Below the pieces are notes generated by a model. That model saw nothing but the letters and a program-made list of their open reading frames with translations. It was not told the DNA's origin and searched no databases. 64,000 nt of DNA, taken from the NCBI GenBank assembly GCA_030835385.1, contig JAURPI010000022.1, positions 124,001 to 188,000 on the forward strand, read 5' to 3'. This DNA is from Alphaproteobacteria bacterium. GTDB lineage: Bacteria; Pseudomonadota; Alphaproteobacteria; Rhodospirillales; Rhodospirillaceae. This document shows positions 54,275-62,446 of the stretch, in pieces. A program made the position numbers and the translations under genes. Position 1 is the first letter of the stretch; the number at the start of each line of letters is the position of its first letter.

Positions 54275-55036
54275 CTATCTAAGAGACGACGCAATTGTGT
54301 CAGCCGCCTGACGCAGTGGCTCAAAAAACCGTTCGACGGCTTTTTTTGGCTTCATAGCTGTTGCGAAATAGCGCAGAGAAAGCGCTCCAAATACAGTTTC
54401 GTCGTCTTTGATCGGGACAGCGAGCGCATTGATGTTATTGAGCTGCCCAGTGATAGAGGCGTAGCCTTGTTCGCGTATTTTTTGTAATCGCGGGTCCAGG
54501 GTGCGCGGGGCAAGGACACTCAGCTCTTTGTGGTCTGTTAACGTGCGTCGAAGAACTTCAGTCAGCGCCGTCAAATGCTGCGGCGGACTGAACGCCAAAT
54601 AGACTTGGCCCGCTGCTGATTGCGCCATAGAAAACCGGAATCCGCGTGGAAAGCGATTGAAGGTAAGGGGGCTTTCGAAATCTGATGTGACGCGCACGAG
54701 CATAGATGTGCCGGAGACAGTGCTTACAGAGACCGGCCAGACCAGGTCGGCGTTTAGTTGGTCTATAATCGGTTTGGCAATGTCTTGAATCCACTCTTCG
54801 TCGACATAGCCATCGGCCAAATTGCGGACAGCACTCGTTAACCAATACTCGGGTGATTTGCTCTCCTTACTTACGTAACCCGCGCGGCGGAGGGTTTCGA
54901 GCAGTCGGTAGATTATGGCCCGGTTGATCCCAGTCGCCGCAGCGATGTCACCGATCGAGGACCCGTTGGAGAGATTGAGATGAGCAAGAACCGCCAAGCC
55001 GCGATCAAAGGCCTGAACATATCGTTTGTTTTCCAT
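54275..55036 (-). CDS. IclR-family transcriptional regulator
   Basis: 253 residues. The N-terminal winged helix-turn-helix is SIGDIAAATGINRAIIYRLLETLRRAGYV (about residues 24-52). The rest is an IclR effector-binding domain, including FSMAQSAAGQVYLAF and a C-terminal LRQAADTIASSL helix. IclR proteins control catabolic operons for aromatics and short acids in response to a pathway intermediate. It is convergent with the NmrA-like gene and divergent from a serine-hydrolase gene 198 bases away; either or both may be targets. Confidence 0.88.
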   Translation of the reverse strand: MENKRYVQAFDRGLAVLAHLNLSNGSSIGDIAAATGINRAIIYRLLETLRRAGYVSKESKSPEYWLTSAVRNLADGYVDEEWIQDIAKPIIDQLNADLVWPVSVSTVSGTSMLVRVTSDFESPLTFNRFPRGFRFSMAQSAAGQVYLAFSPPQHLTALTEVLRRTLTDHKELSVLAPRTLDPRLQKIREQGYASITGQLNNINALAVPIKDDETVFGALSLRYFATAMKPKKAVERFFEPLRQAADTIASSLR

Positions 55037-55234
55037 AACTCAGACCGATAGCGACCGAACAGGAGAGATCATTTGCGCGCACCGTTTTAACGTCCAGGAC
55101 GATGTGCTAGAAAAGCACGCAATGCGAGCAGAATCTAGCTCGATGTGCGCGCGTTTACCCGACCATGTTTTGGTGTTGGTCTACATTAAAGCTCAGTAGG
55201 TCCGTTTCGAGACGAGAGGGGGGCGAAGGTCATA

Positions 55235-56521
55235 ATGTCTGGGTCCAAAATTGCGTGTCGTATCGGTAGTTTGCTGGTCACTTTGGCTGTGTGCGCAGCA
55301 TGCACGCCTAACTCGCGACAAGCTGACTACTTTCCCGGTGCCCTAGAGTTTTCGCCTGAAATCGAGGCTGTTTATCTTGAACGGTTTGAACTAGCGCAGT
55401 CGCGCGTATCCGGCGACGAAATCTACATTGATCGAGAAGAGATATCCGGTGCCGTCGATTGGGTCCCGTTGTCAGAAGCAGAACTAGGCGACCACACTAT
55501 TTCTGATGCCGCCTTGGATGCTGCGGAAGCGTACGCCCGTTCGAATGACTCAAGCGCTTTCATAGTTTGGCGCAAGGGAAAAGTGGAAAGAGAGATCTAC
55601 TTCGAACCCTTTACCCGGAAAGCACCTGTAAACTCCTACTCGTTGTCCAAACCAATTGCTGCCTTTGCGGTTGGACGAGCGCTTGAGATGAACCTCATTG
55701 AGTCACTTGACCAACCTGTCGCCGATTTTGTCAACGAATGGAGAGGAGACTCCCGTCGCGAAAAGATCCTGATCCGGCATCTCTTAGATATGCGAGCCGG
55801 ATTCCTGCCGCAACTTCCAGCCCAAGGGCCGGATGACGTGCTTTCTCGCACGTTCTTGCACCCGCACCATGATGAAATCATCATCGCGGATTACCCCGTC
55901 ATCGACGAGCCGGGGACGCGCTACGAATACAATAACGCCGCCAGCGAAATGGTGCCGGTGGTGATCGAGCGTGCGTCCGGCCGACGCTATGCCGAATTCT
56001 TGAGTTCGGAACTCTTTCAGAAGATTGGGGCACAAGGCGGGGCGTTATGGGTCAACAGACCAGGCGGGATGGCGCATGGGGGCTGCTGCATGCTGATCCC
56101 GCCGGAAGCCTTTGTTCGATTAGCCATCTTGATGCTCCAGGATGGAACTTGGAATGAGCAGCGGTTGTTGCCTGTCGGTTATGTGGAAGAGATGATTGCG
56201 CCGACGAATGAGAATCCGTACTTCGGACTGAGTATTTGGGTTGCAGGCTCTTATATGGAACGCCGCGGTTTTGCCAATGCCGATCGGGATATGCGCAAGG
56301 TCCTTCACAGCCAACCGTATTTGGCGGACGACCTGTACTTGTTCGATGGCAACGGCAATCAGGTCGTGTATATCGTGCCGTCTCAAGACCTGGTAATTCT
56401 GCGTACCGGTCTGCCGTTAGTCCCCACGGTCAATGACGAATGGGACAATTCCTACCTGCCAAACGTCATTATGCGCGGTATCGAGAAGTATGCTGGTACA
56501 TCGCAACCCCAGAAACGCTAA
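55235..56521 (+). CDS. Serine hydrolase of the beta-lactamase/transpeptidase superfamily
   Basis: 428 residues. The signal ends with a lipobox-like AAC near residue 23, so it is likely a lipoprotein. The catalytic S136-x-x-K139 lies in NSYSLSKPI, and Y232-x-N234 in RYEYNNAAS, both hallmark motifs of class C-type beta-lactamases, esterases and 6-aminohexanoate-dimer hydrolases. The loop GGMAHGGCCMLIPPE precedes the last domain. AAGG lies 6 bases before ATG. It is probably an esterase or amidase acting in the periplasm; no resistance role is indicated. Confidence 0.85.
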   Translation: MSGSKIACRIGSLLVTLAVCAACTPNSRQADYFPGALEFSPEIEAVYLERFELAQSRVSGDEIYIDREEISGAVDWVPLSEAELGDHTISDAALDAAEAYARSNDSSAFIVWRKGKVEREIYFEPFTRKAPVNSYSLSKPIAAFAVGRALEMNLIESLDQPVADFVNEWRGDSRREKILIRHLLDMRAGFLPQLPAQGPDDVLSRTFLHPHHDEIIIADYPVIDEPGTRYEYNNAASEMVPVVIERASGRRYAEFLSSELFQKIGAQGGALWVNRPGGMAHGGCCMLIPPEAFVRLAILMLQDGTWNEQRLLPVGYVEEMIAPTNENPYFGLSIWVAGSYMERRGFANADRDMRKVLHSQPYLADDLYLFDGNGNQVVYIVPSQDLVILRTGLPLVPTVNDEWDNSYLPNVIMRGIEKYAGTSQPQKR

Positions 56522-56922
56522 TTTGACCACAACGCCTGAATGCTTGCGGAAAACTAGGACCGCATACATGTCTTAACGTTACGCCGAGTGTCAGATTGTT
56601 GGCGTTGGTTGGATTGAGTAGTCCTTTCCGAAAACCTCATCCACCTGAAATCGGCCACTTAGTTCGACTATCATTTAGCAATTGTTGGTATTGGGTCTCT
56701 AATAGACCAAGCCCACACATCTCCAATTTAGATCATCTGAAATGATGTCGCGTAAGGGTGATTATGAGTTCCTATCCAATAACGGCACTCGCAAAATATG
56801 TCCGGGAGAGAAAACGGATATGTGGGCCCAGATCGGCGTCTCCGTGCGCCGATAATGGGCATTACTCATACTCAATTAGCTCTCAAGCGTTTGAACTGTT
56901 TAGAGAATGAGGGAGAGGGGAG

Positions 56923-56970
56923 AGAGGTCTCTCTAACTAAGAGAATGGTTGGCTGGATTAGCATGTCACG
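56923..56970. repeat. Repeat unit B, matching 50047-50092
   Basis: AGAGGTCTCTCTAAC (56923-56937), 8 bases, TGGTTGGCTG (56946-56955), then GATTAGCATGTCACG. It matches unit A in two blocks with equal spacing. It lies about 125 bases before the recombinase gene, so it may be an attachment-site relic or the edge of an element that has a second, older copy at 50 kb. This is a hypothesis from position. Confidence 0.6.
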
Positions 56971-57003
56971 CTATAAAACCATTATAAAACAATATATTAG
57001 AAT

Positions 57004-57047
57004 ACCATAAAAGTATGGTTTGTAACTCGTTTGTAACTGCGTATACT
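57004..57047. promoter_or_regulatory. Repeats and possible promoter before the recombinase
   Basis: ACCATA-AAAG-TATGGT (57004-57019) is a 6-bp inverted repeat. Two copies of GTTTGTAACT start at 57018 and 57029 (period 11). TATACT (57042-57047) could be a -10 box. Arm-type or core recombinase sites and regulator sites are both possible. Confidence 0.35.
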
Positions 57048-57095
57048 GCTTCGTAGGGACTTAGCGCTCCAAAGGGTTATCCTAGGACTGTAGTA

Positions 57096-58310
57096 TTGCC
57101 TAAGAAATCAAAGAAACCGGTTGTCTATCCGCCAAACGTCTTTGCTTCCAAGGGACGTCTCTATTTTCAAAAAGTATATCAAGGGCAACGGTACGTAGCG
57201 CCGCTCAATGGTTTGAAAGACACCCATGGCGGTCGTCAAATGGCTGCACGTCTTCCTGAAGTTCAGCTAATCATCGCAAATATGAAAGCTGGAATTTTCA
57301 ATCCCAATAATTTTTCTCTTTTAAAAAATTATCACACTCAGGGTGACATTGAGGGTATTCCGATCTTCGCTGATTACGCTGACAAGTGGCTCGAAATGAA
57401 GAAAGCCCATGTGGCGCCTTCAACCTATCGCACGTATAGGGACCTCATCATTAACTTGAAGCTTTTTTTCTGGGACTACACACTAGACAAAATCGACCGG
57501 GAGCTGGTGGAGGAATGGCTGGCTAAGAAGAAGCCTGAAGACGGCAAGGGTGGTTTCGCAAACCTAAATGACCAACTCCGTAGGTTAAAGTCCATAATGA
57601 TGGATGCTACGGAGGACTATGACAAAGTTGAATATAAGCTCCGTCGTGTCACTTCGTTGAAGTCATACGCAGTAGATGATCCTGAGACAGGCAATAACGC
57701 ATTCTTTACTATTGAAGAGCTCGATAAGCTTTATTGGAAAGCCAAAGAACGAATGCGCTGCATGATGTTGACGAGTTTCTTCGCCAGTTTAAGGCCAGGT
57801 GAGTTGGCAGCACTCAAAAGAGAACAGATCAACTTTGGTGAGGGCACATTAAGAGTAATCTCTACACTCTCAGACAACGGTATGATTAAAGAGCCAAAGA
57901 CTAAGGCCGGTTATCGAACGATCGAAATGCACCCGGTTCTGCTTCTTCACCTGCGCAATTATCTAAACACCCATAACCATGAATTCGTGTTTGTTTCTGA
58001 AAGAGGGAATCCATTTACGCGTAGGCAAAGCTGGGAACGTGAATTCAAGTTGTTGAAAGTAACTGCAGGCGTAAGGGACTTGCGCTGGTACGGTCTGCGT
58101 AAAGCATTCGCTACTTATCGCTTTGCCTGCTCGGATGCTGTGCCAGCAACGATAGCTTCTGAAATGGGGCATGCGGACGTTTCTATGACCCTCAATACCT
58201 ACTCCCAAAAAGTCAAACATCTGGGAATCAAATGGGAATCTCTTGAATTTCCGCTTATGCGACCCATTGGTCCAAACGTTGTTGAGTTCAGTGGAAAGGG
58301 AAAAGGCTAG
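57096..58310 (+). CDS. Tyrosine recombinase / integrase
   Basis: 404 residues from a TTG, with AGGA 8 bases upstream. An N-terminal arm-type DNA-binding part (about 1-80), a SAM-like core-binding domain (IPIFADYADKWLEMKKAHV...) and a catalytic domain follow. Active-site residues are R233 (SLRPGEL), R335 (WYGLRK), H359 (MGHAD) and Y369 (LNTYSQ). The HxLR box has Tyr332 where His is usual. It would integrate or excise a genetic element. The 3' end overlaps the LOG gene by 4 bases, convergently. It marks the start of the accessory segment. Confidence 0.9.
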   Translation: MPKKSKKPVVYPPNVFASKGRLYFQKVYQGQRYVAPLNGLKDTHGGRQMAARLPEVQLIIANMKAGIFNPNNFSLLKNYHTQGDIEGIPIFADYADKWLEMKKAHVAPSTYRTYRDLIINLKLFFWDYTLDKIDRELVEEWLAKKKPEDGKGGFANLNDQLRRLKSIMMDATEDYDKVEYKLRRVTSLKSYAVDDPETGNNAFFTIEELDKLYWKAKERMRCMMLTSFFASLRPGELAALKREQINFGEGTLRVISTLSDNGMIKEPKTKAGYRTIEMHPVLLLHLRNYLNTHNHEFVFVSERGNPFTRRQSWEREFKLLKVTAGVRDLRWYGLRKAFATYRFACSDAVPATIASEMGHADVSMTLNTYSQKVKHLGIKWESLEFPLMRPIGPNVVEFSGKGKG

Positions 58311-58939
58311 ATTAGGTTTTTCAGTATTCCGGATTCTGGGTAAGCCCAGGATTTATGCTCTTGAACAAAAGCTGTTACTTGATCTAGCAGTTCCTCCGGA
58401 TCATTACTGACGATTATGAGGTCTTTGTGCTTTGCCTCCATGAACCCTTGATCGATCACGTGGTCAGCGTACTCAATCAACTTATCATAGAAGCCGTTTA
58501 CGTTGTAAAAAGCGCAGACGCGTTTAGCTGATTCACCTGTTTGAGCCCAAGTCCACATTTCAATAATTTCTTCTAGCGTGCCAATGCCACCGGGCAACGC
58601 AATAAAGGCGTCTGACATTTTAGACATCCAAGTTTTGCGTTCGTGCATCGTCTCAGCAACGTACAATAGTGGGTCTGTGTCTGGTATTGTCTCTCTAACG
58701 GCAAAATTCTCAGTCGTTATGCCCAATACTTCACTGCCGCCCATGCGGGCAGCGCTGCTCACAGCCCCCATTAATCCTAAACTACCTCCACCGTAAACGA
58801 CGCCTATTTTGCGTTGTGCAATGGCTTCGCCAAGTGCGGTCGCTGCTTCCATATAAACCGGGTTGTTGCCTTTTCGTGATCCGCAATAAACGGCAACTCT
58901 GCGTAATTTGTTTCCAAATGGCGGTCCTTCAGAAGGCAT
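58307..58939 (-). CDS. LOG-family nucleotide 5'-monophosphate phosphoribohydrolase-like protein
   Basis: 210 residues from ATG 58939 (GAGG upstream; a TTG four codons earlier is less likely). The motifs GGGSLGLMG, HERKTWMSKMSD and PGGIGTLEEIIEMWTW are the signature of the LOG/TIGR00730 family. These enzymes cleave the N-glycosidic bond of adenine nucleotides (for example cytokinin riboside phosphates, AMP), releasing a free base. All catalytic motif residues are visible. It is convergent with the integrase and divergent from the operon at 59137, next to a base-exchange enzyme, so a nucleotide-base link is possible but unproven. Confidence 0.88.
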   Translation of the reverse strand: MPSEGPPFGNKLRRVAVYCGSRKGNNPVYMEAATALGEAIAQRKIGVVYGGGSLGLMGAVSSAARMGGSEVLGITTENFAVRETIPDTDPLLYVAETMHERKTWMSKMSDAFIALPGGIGTLEEIIEMWTWAQTGESAKRVCAFYNVNGFYDKLIEYADHVIDQGFMEAKHKDLIIVSNDPEELLDQVTAFVQEHKSWAYPESGILKNLI

Positions 58940-58982
58940 AAATCCTCGCAAGTAAAAGTTTCTTACCTGTCACCACCCTATA

Positions 58983-59036
58983 TTTTTCCACAATTACATG
59001 GGCTTATAAAGATTAACTTTAATTATTGTGGAAAAA
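58983..59036. repeat. 12-bp inverted repeat between divergent genes
   Basis: TTTTTCCACAAT (58983-58994) pairs perfectly with ATTGTGGAAAAA (59025-59036); the loop is 30 bases, AT-rich. It lies between the divergent LOG and 59137 genes, where an operator or a recombination site would fit. The 12-base perfection is unlikely to be chance. Confidence 0.55.
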
Positions 59037-59045
59037 AACAAGTAA

Positions 59046-59071
59046 AATTGGTAGACAGATTCAGAATCCGT
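59046..59071 (+). other. tRNA-Leu-like fragment
   Basis: AATTGGTAGAC resembles the D-loop of leucine tRNAs, and ACAGA-TTCAGAA-TCCGT (59055-59071) can form an anticodon stem with one A.C mismatch around a CAG (Leu) anticodon loop. No acceptor stem, T-arm or variable arm is present, so it is not a functional tRNA. It could be an attachment-site remnant. Low certainty. Confidence 0.25.
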
Positions 59072-59136
59072 GAGACCCTTTTTGTGTTCTTGCAGCAATT
59101 CCGCTGACAAGGGCAGTTCAACAGTTAGGGAAAACT

Positions 59137-60588
59137 ATGACTAGTAATAGCACGGTACTTACAACTTTAGACATTAGTGTCGATTTGAAAGACACTGCAG
59201 CTGAGGATCTTCAATCTGCGAGTAAAAACTTTTTACTCGCAGATAGTAAACACCGAACCACAACACAAAAAGCGTTGGAGGAAGTCTACTGGACTTATCT
59301 CATGGCTTTTGCTTCTGACGAATACCATAAGCAAATCAACAAGCTTGTTATGAATGCAACGAGCCCAAAAGTATTTAACCTAAGAACTGAAGCCCCTCCC
59401 TTTAAGCGCTTGCTTGAAGCAACAATGCTTAAGGACCATCACTCTAAGACCTCCCTATCTTCTACGTACAACCAAGCGCTTAGATTCTTTTTACATAAGA
59501 AAATGACGCACTCTGAAGCCTATGACTATATGCATAAGAACGGCGGTCCATCTTGCGTCGCTATGGAAATGCGTGAAATCGATAAGATTGAAGCCGGTCT
59601 CAATAGTGTCAAGCCACTAGATGAAAATCAAATTCAAGCAGCGTTGAGTAATCAACTAAGTATTTACCAATCGCTTTGCCCGTCGATTGCCAACAAGCTT
59701 GCCCCGCTTGGAGGCTATCGTATCTTTGTATCTCGTCATGTTAGCGGTCAAGATGAAATCGTCCGTGAGTTGCCGTATTCAATTCAGCACCAAATCGATG
59801 GAGCAATTAAAAAGTTCTTACTCACAGACTTCTTAAACACTAGCGACGTTTCACCAATAATACGTGGTGTTGCCATTGCCAATGTAATGGTCGGGCCACC
59901 AAGTAATCTCGAACTCCAAATTGAAACTAGAGAAACTGCTACAGAATACTATTTTTCTAACACAAGCCGAACCGAGAAGTTCGGCAAGTACCTTGTAGTA
60001 GAGCAGGCAAGTATACCGATTGGACTTGAGCCTAACTGCATTTATCAAGTTCATTCAGAAATATTGGTTCAAATTGAAGCAGCCTTCAGGGAAGTTGATT
60101 ACGTTCAACAGCTTGGTATTTCAAACAAAAGTGAATTGGCTATGGTAGCCACTTTAAACGGCCAGCCGTACCAATTCCCTATTATTTCTCGTAAGCACGA
60201 AATGTCTGGTGTCGCCAAGCCGGTTGAGACAGTTAGTCTAAAACCACAGCACGTAACCAAGGGCAGTTTTAATTGGGAAATTGACGCTCGTACATGGTTG
60301 AAGCTCATTGATGACAAAGCAAAAGACACAAAGTCAATGACGCTCAATAAGTCGGGCATACTTGTGAATGGTAAGCGATACGAGCTCCCACGTAATTATT
60401 CAGACACAAAGCCAATGAAAGTTGATTTTCCGTCTGCTTGGTTTACCTCACTTACAAAACTCGTCACGAAATTAGACGTTGAACAGTTAAAGCTTTTTGC
60501 AGTCCGCCCACTTAGAAGTGACACGTGGCCCTTGGCTTTGCAGTTCGAGCAAAACAACAACCAATATTTTGTAACGGGAGCAGCGTAA
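59137..60588 (+). CDS. Unrecognised 483-residue protein, partner of the transglycosylase-like gene
   Basis: 483 residues, ATG with AGGG 6 bases upstream. No domain is recognised. The N-terminal third is polar and helical (LADSKHRTTTQKALEEVYWTYLMAF); the middle has charged segments; the C-terminus contains short beta-like stretches (ATLNGQPYQFPI, ILVNGKRYELPRN). No signal peptide or membrane segment. Its TAA overlaps the ATG of the next gene (TAATG), which implies coupled translation and a shared task. A DNA-binding or substrate-presenting role is only a guess. The region is more AT-rich than the rest of the window. Confidence 0.75.
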   Translation: MTSNSTVLTTLDISVDLKDTAAEDLQSASKNFLLADSKHRTTTQKALEEVYWTYLMAFASDEYHKQINKLVMNATSPKVFNLRTEAPPFKRLLEATMLKDHHSKTSLSSTYNQALRFFLHKKMTHSEAYDYMHKNGGPSCVAMEMREIDKIEAGLNSVKPLDENQIQAALSNQLSIYQSLCPSIANKLAPLGGYRIFVSRHVSGQDEIVRELPYSIQHQIDGAIKKFLLTDFLNTSDVSPIIRGVAIANVMVGPPSNLELQIETRETATEYYFSNTSRTEKFGKYLVVEQASIPIGLEPNCIYQVHSEILVQIEAAFREVDYVQQLGISNKSELAMVATLNGQPYQFPIISRKHEMSGVAKPVETVSLKPQHVTKGSFNWEIDARTWLKLIDDKAKDTKSMTLNKSGILVNGKRYELPRNYSDTKPMKVDFPSAWFTSLTKLVTKLDVEQLKLFAVRPLRSDTWPLALQFEQNNNQYFVTGAA

Positions 60589-62162
60589 TGTTTGACCTAG
60601 CTCTCAATAACCAAAAAGGTGAAAATGGATACGCTGTTTTTGTTCCTGCTCTAAATCGCTTGACCACCAACTCAGTTGACGATCCGAAGCCTTCTGGAAA
60701 CTATCCAGCATCGATAGCGAAACCAGACGACTGCAACTATCTAAGTGGAAATGGATTTTACTTTTACGACTGGGGCTTGTTTTCTGCTGGTGATTACATA
60801 GGCAAGCCGTCAAAGTTTCAAACAGACCGCAAGGCAGGAACGCAGGTTATCTGTGATAGCGGTGGCTATCAAATTATTGGCTGGCGCAAAAGTTGGGATG
60901 TTGACTACACACAAGTCAATAAGTCAGACAGCGAGGCCTTTGCGCTGCGTAGCTTGCAATGGCAGCAGAGCGTTGCTGATGTTGCTATTACTCTAGACGT
61001 TCCTACTGGCTGTATAGGAAAAGAGATTAAAAAAGGTGTTGTTCATCCATATAAAGACTTCAAAACTTGCTTGGACGCGACCCAGTTTTATCACAGTGTC
61101 TACTCCGCCAATCACGACCCATCCAAAGCAACTCGTTTCCTGAATGTATTGCAGGGCAATAGCGAACAAGAGCGTGATTCGTGGTACGACGCAGTCAAGG
61201 GTCACCAATATTGTAACGGTTGGTCAATTTCGTTCCGCGCATACGAACGGAAGTTCTATAACGTAGCGCAAATGATCCTGCGTCTTCACTATGATGGTGT
61301 CCTAGGCGACCACTTACACGTTCTTGGTACAGGCTCGTTACGGTCAGCGCTTGGTCTAACGCTAATTCAAAGAGCAATACGCAAACAAGCCAACCCGAAT
61401 TTTACGATTACTTTTGATTGCTCAACCCCTGTAACGCTAGCCAAGGATGGTTGGATACTAGGTGATTTGCAGTTTGTTCGAGCTACGTCTACTGAGGATG
61501 AGCTCGATGACGTTAATGATGATGAGCTAAAAGGTTTTGCTAGAAAACACAGGCGGGCCATTGGCACTGTTAGTTGTCAAAGCCTCGTAGTTCCAAAAGT
61601 GCCCGTTGGCGAACTGCTAACTTACAAGAATTGGGAGGAAATGCCCTTTCCATTTATGAGCAGTCCTATTGGCTTTGAAACGACAATGGATCAAATTTTC
61701 CAAGATAAGAAAGCCAATAAAAAACTCGGTACGATTGGTTACCGAATGATTTCGTTGCACAACGTTTTCACTTTTATCAAGGCTATTCAGCAGGGAAACA
61801 GACTTTTAGACATATTTCTCAGAGACCCAGCAAATGCAAACTTTCAGCTACCGCTACAGTACCAGCATATTTCTGAAAGCTTGGAAAACGTTTTCAGTGC
61901 AAGTAATTTTGAGAAAGGCCAAGCCATACTTGCCCAGAATAAGAACATTATGCAGTTCATGGATGTTACCAAGATTTGGGGTCAACAAGACCTGGCTCAA
62001 GTTATAAAGGGCCGCGAAATTCAAATGGAAAACCAGCCGATGTATGACGCTATGGGTTTGCGTGATGCTCTAGCAGGTAAACTTGATGCCCCAGACTTGG
62101 AAACTGAATGTTTGGACGAACAAGAACTCTATTATGGCGCTGAATACAGCGCAGACGATTGA
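60588..62162 (+). CDS. tRNA-guanine transglycosylase-like protein, DpdA-like
   Basis: 524 residues from ATG 60588. Several TGT motifs appear in order: D90 in CDSGGYQI (base-exchange acid/base site), D137 in LDVPTG, LNVLQGNS (185-192), HVLGTGS (244-250), D277 in FTITFDCSTP (nucleophile position) and H391 in LHNVFTFIKAI. The zinc CxCxxC cluster of ordinary TGTs is missing; only one cysteine (C330) is nearby. The size and the divergence resemble DpdA-type enzymes that put 7-deazaguanine into DNA, known from phages and genomic islands. A tRNA role cannot be excluded. It is coupled to the unknown protein upstream. Confidence 0.78.
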   Translation: MFDLALNNQKGENGYAVFVPALNRLTTNSVDDPKPSGNYPASIAKPDDCNYLSGNGFYFYDWGLFSAGDYIGKPSKFQTDRKAGTQVICDSGGYQIIGWRKSWDVDYTQVNKSDSEAFALRSLQWQQSVADVAITLDVPTGCIGKEIKKGVVHPYKDFKTCLDATQFYHSVYSANHDPSKATRFLNVLQGNSEQERDSWYDAVKGHQYCNGWSISFRAYERKFYNVAQMILRLHYDGVLGDHLHVLGTGSLRSALGLTLIQRAIRKQANPNFTITFDCSTPVTLAKDGWILGDLQFVRATSTEDELDDVNDDELKGFARKHRRAIGTVSCQSLVVPKVPVGELLTYKNWEEMPFPFMSSPIGFETTMDQIFQDKKANKKLGTIGYRMISLHNVFTFIKAIQQGNRLLDIFLRDPANANFQLPLQYQHISESLENVFSASNFEKGQAILAQNKNIMQFMDVTKIWGQQDLAQVIKGREIQMENQPMYDAMGLRDALAGKLDAPDLETECLDEQELYYGAEYSADD

Positions 62163-62446
62163 TAAAAAGGTCGCGTCAACTTCTGGCGCTCATTTGATAC
62201 ACTATGATGATGAAAGAGCCCATAATTAAGCCGTAAAACTCAATTTTTTCGTTATTGTATCCAATGACTTAAAGAAACGGTTTTTCGGTTTATGTGCTAG
62301 TGAGCAGTTTTGACGTTTAATAGCCATATAATTGGTATTGCGCTTCAAGGACCTTTTCTAAGGGCTAGCTCTGAGTTGCTGCTGCCACTTTACGTATGTG
62401 AGTGCAAGTGTGGTTGTGGCGTATCTTTGGCTATCTGCGATGCATC
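62163..62446. other. Intergenic region after the transglycosylase-like gene
   Basis: About 284 bases between convergent genes; AT-rich, with no supported gene, strong hairpin or repeat found. The minus-strand DUF3768 gene begins on the far side. Confidence 0.4.

Larger units (their letters stand above)
56522..57095. other. Intergenic region upstream of the recombinase, with repeats
   Basis: About 574 bases with no strongly supported gene. A possible small frame at 56742-56855 (37 codons) has no ribosome site and no recognised product. Structures present are a hairpin ATCGGCG (56832-56838) with CGCCGAT (56847-56853), repeat unit B (56923-56970), an inverted repeat ACCATA/TATGGT (57004-57019) and two direct copies of GTTTGTAACT (57018-57027, 57029-57038). 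These point to a mobile-element boundary. Confidence 0.5.

Noticed and set aside
56742-56855. Small 37-codon frame upstream of the recombinase
   Set aside because: No ribosome site, no recognised product and no context support.
57096-58310. Classification of the recombinase as catalytically dead because the usual His of the HxLR box is Tyr332
   Set aside because: R233, R335, H359 and Y369 are present, and this His position is variable in active tyrosine recombinases.
59046-59071. Possible complete tRNA-Leu gene
   Set aside because: No acceptor stem, T-arm or variable arm; the anticodon stem has a mismatch. Kept only as a fragment.
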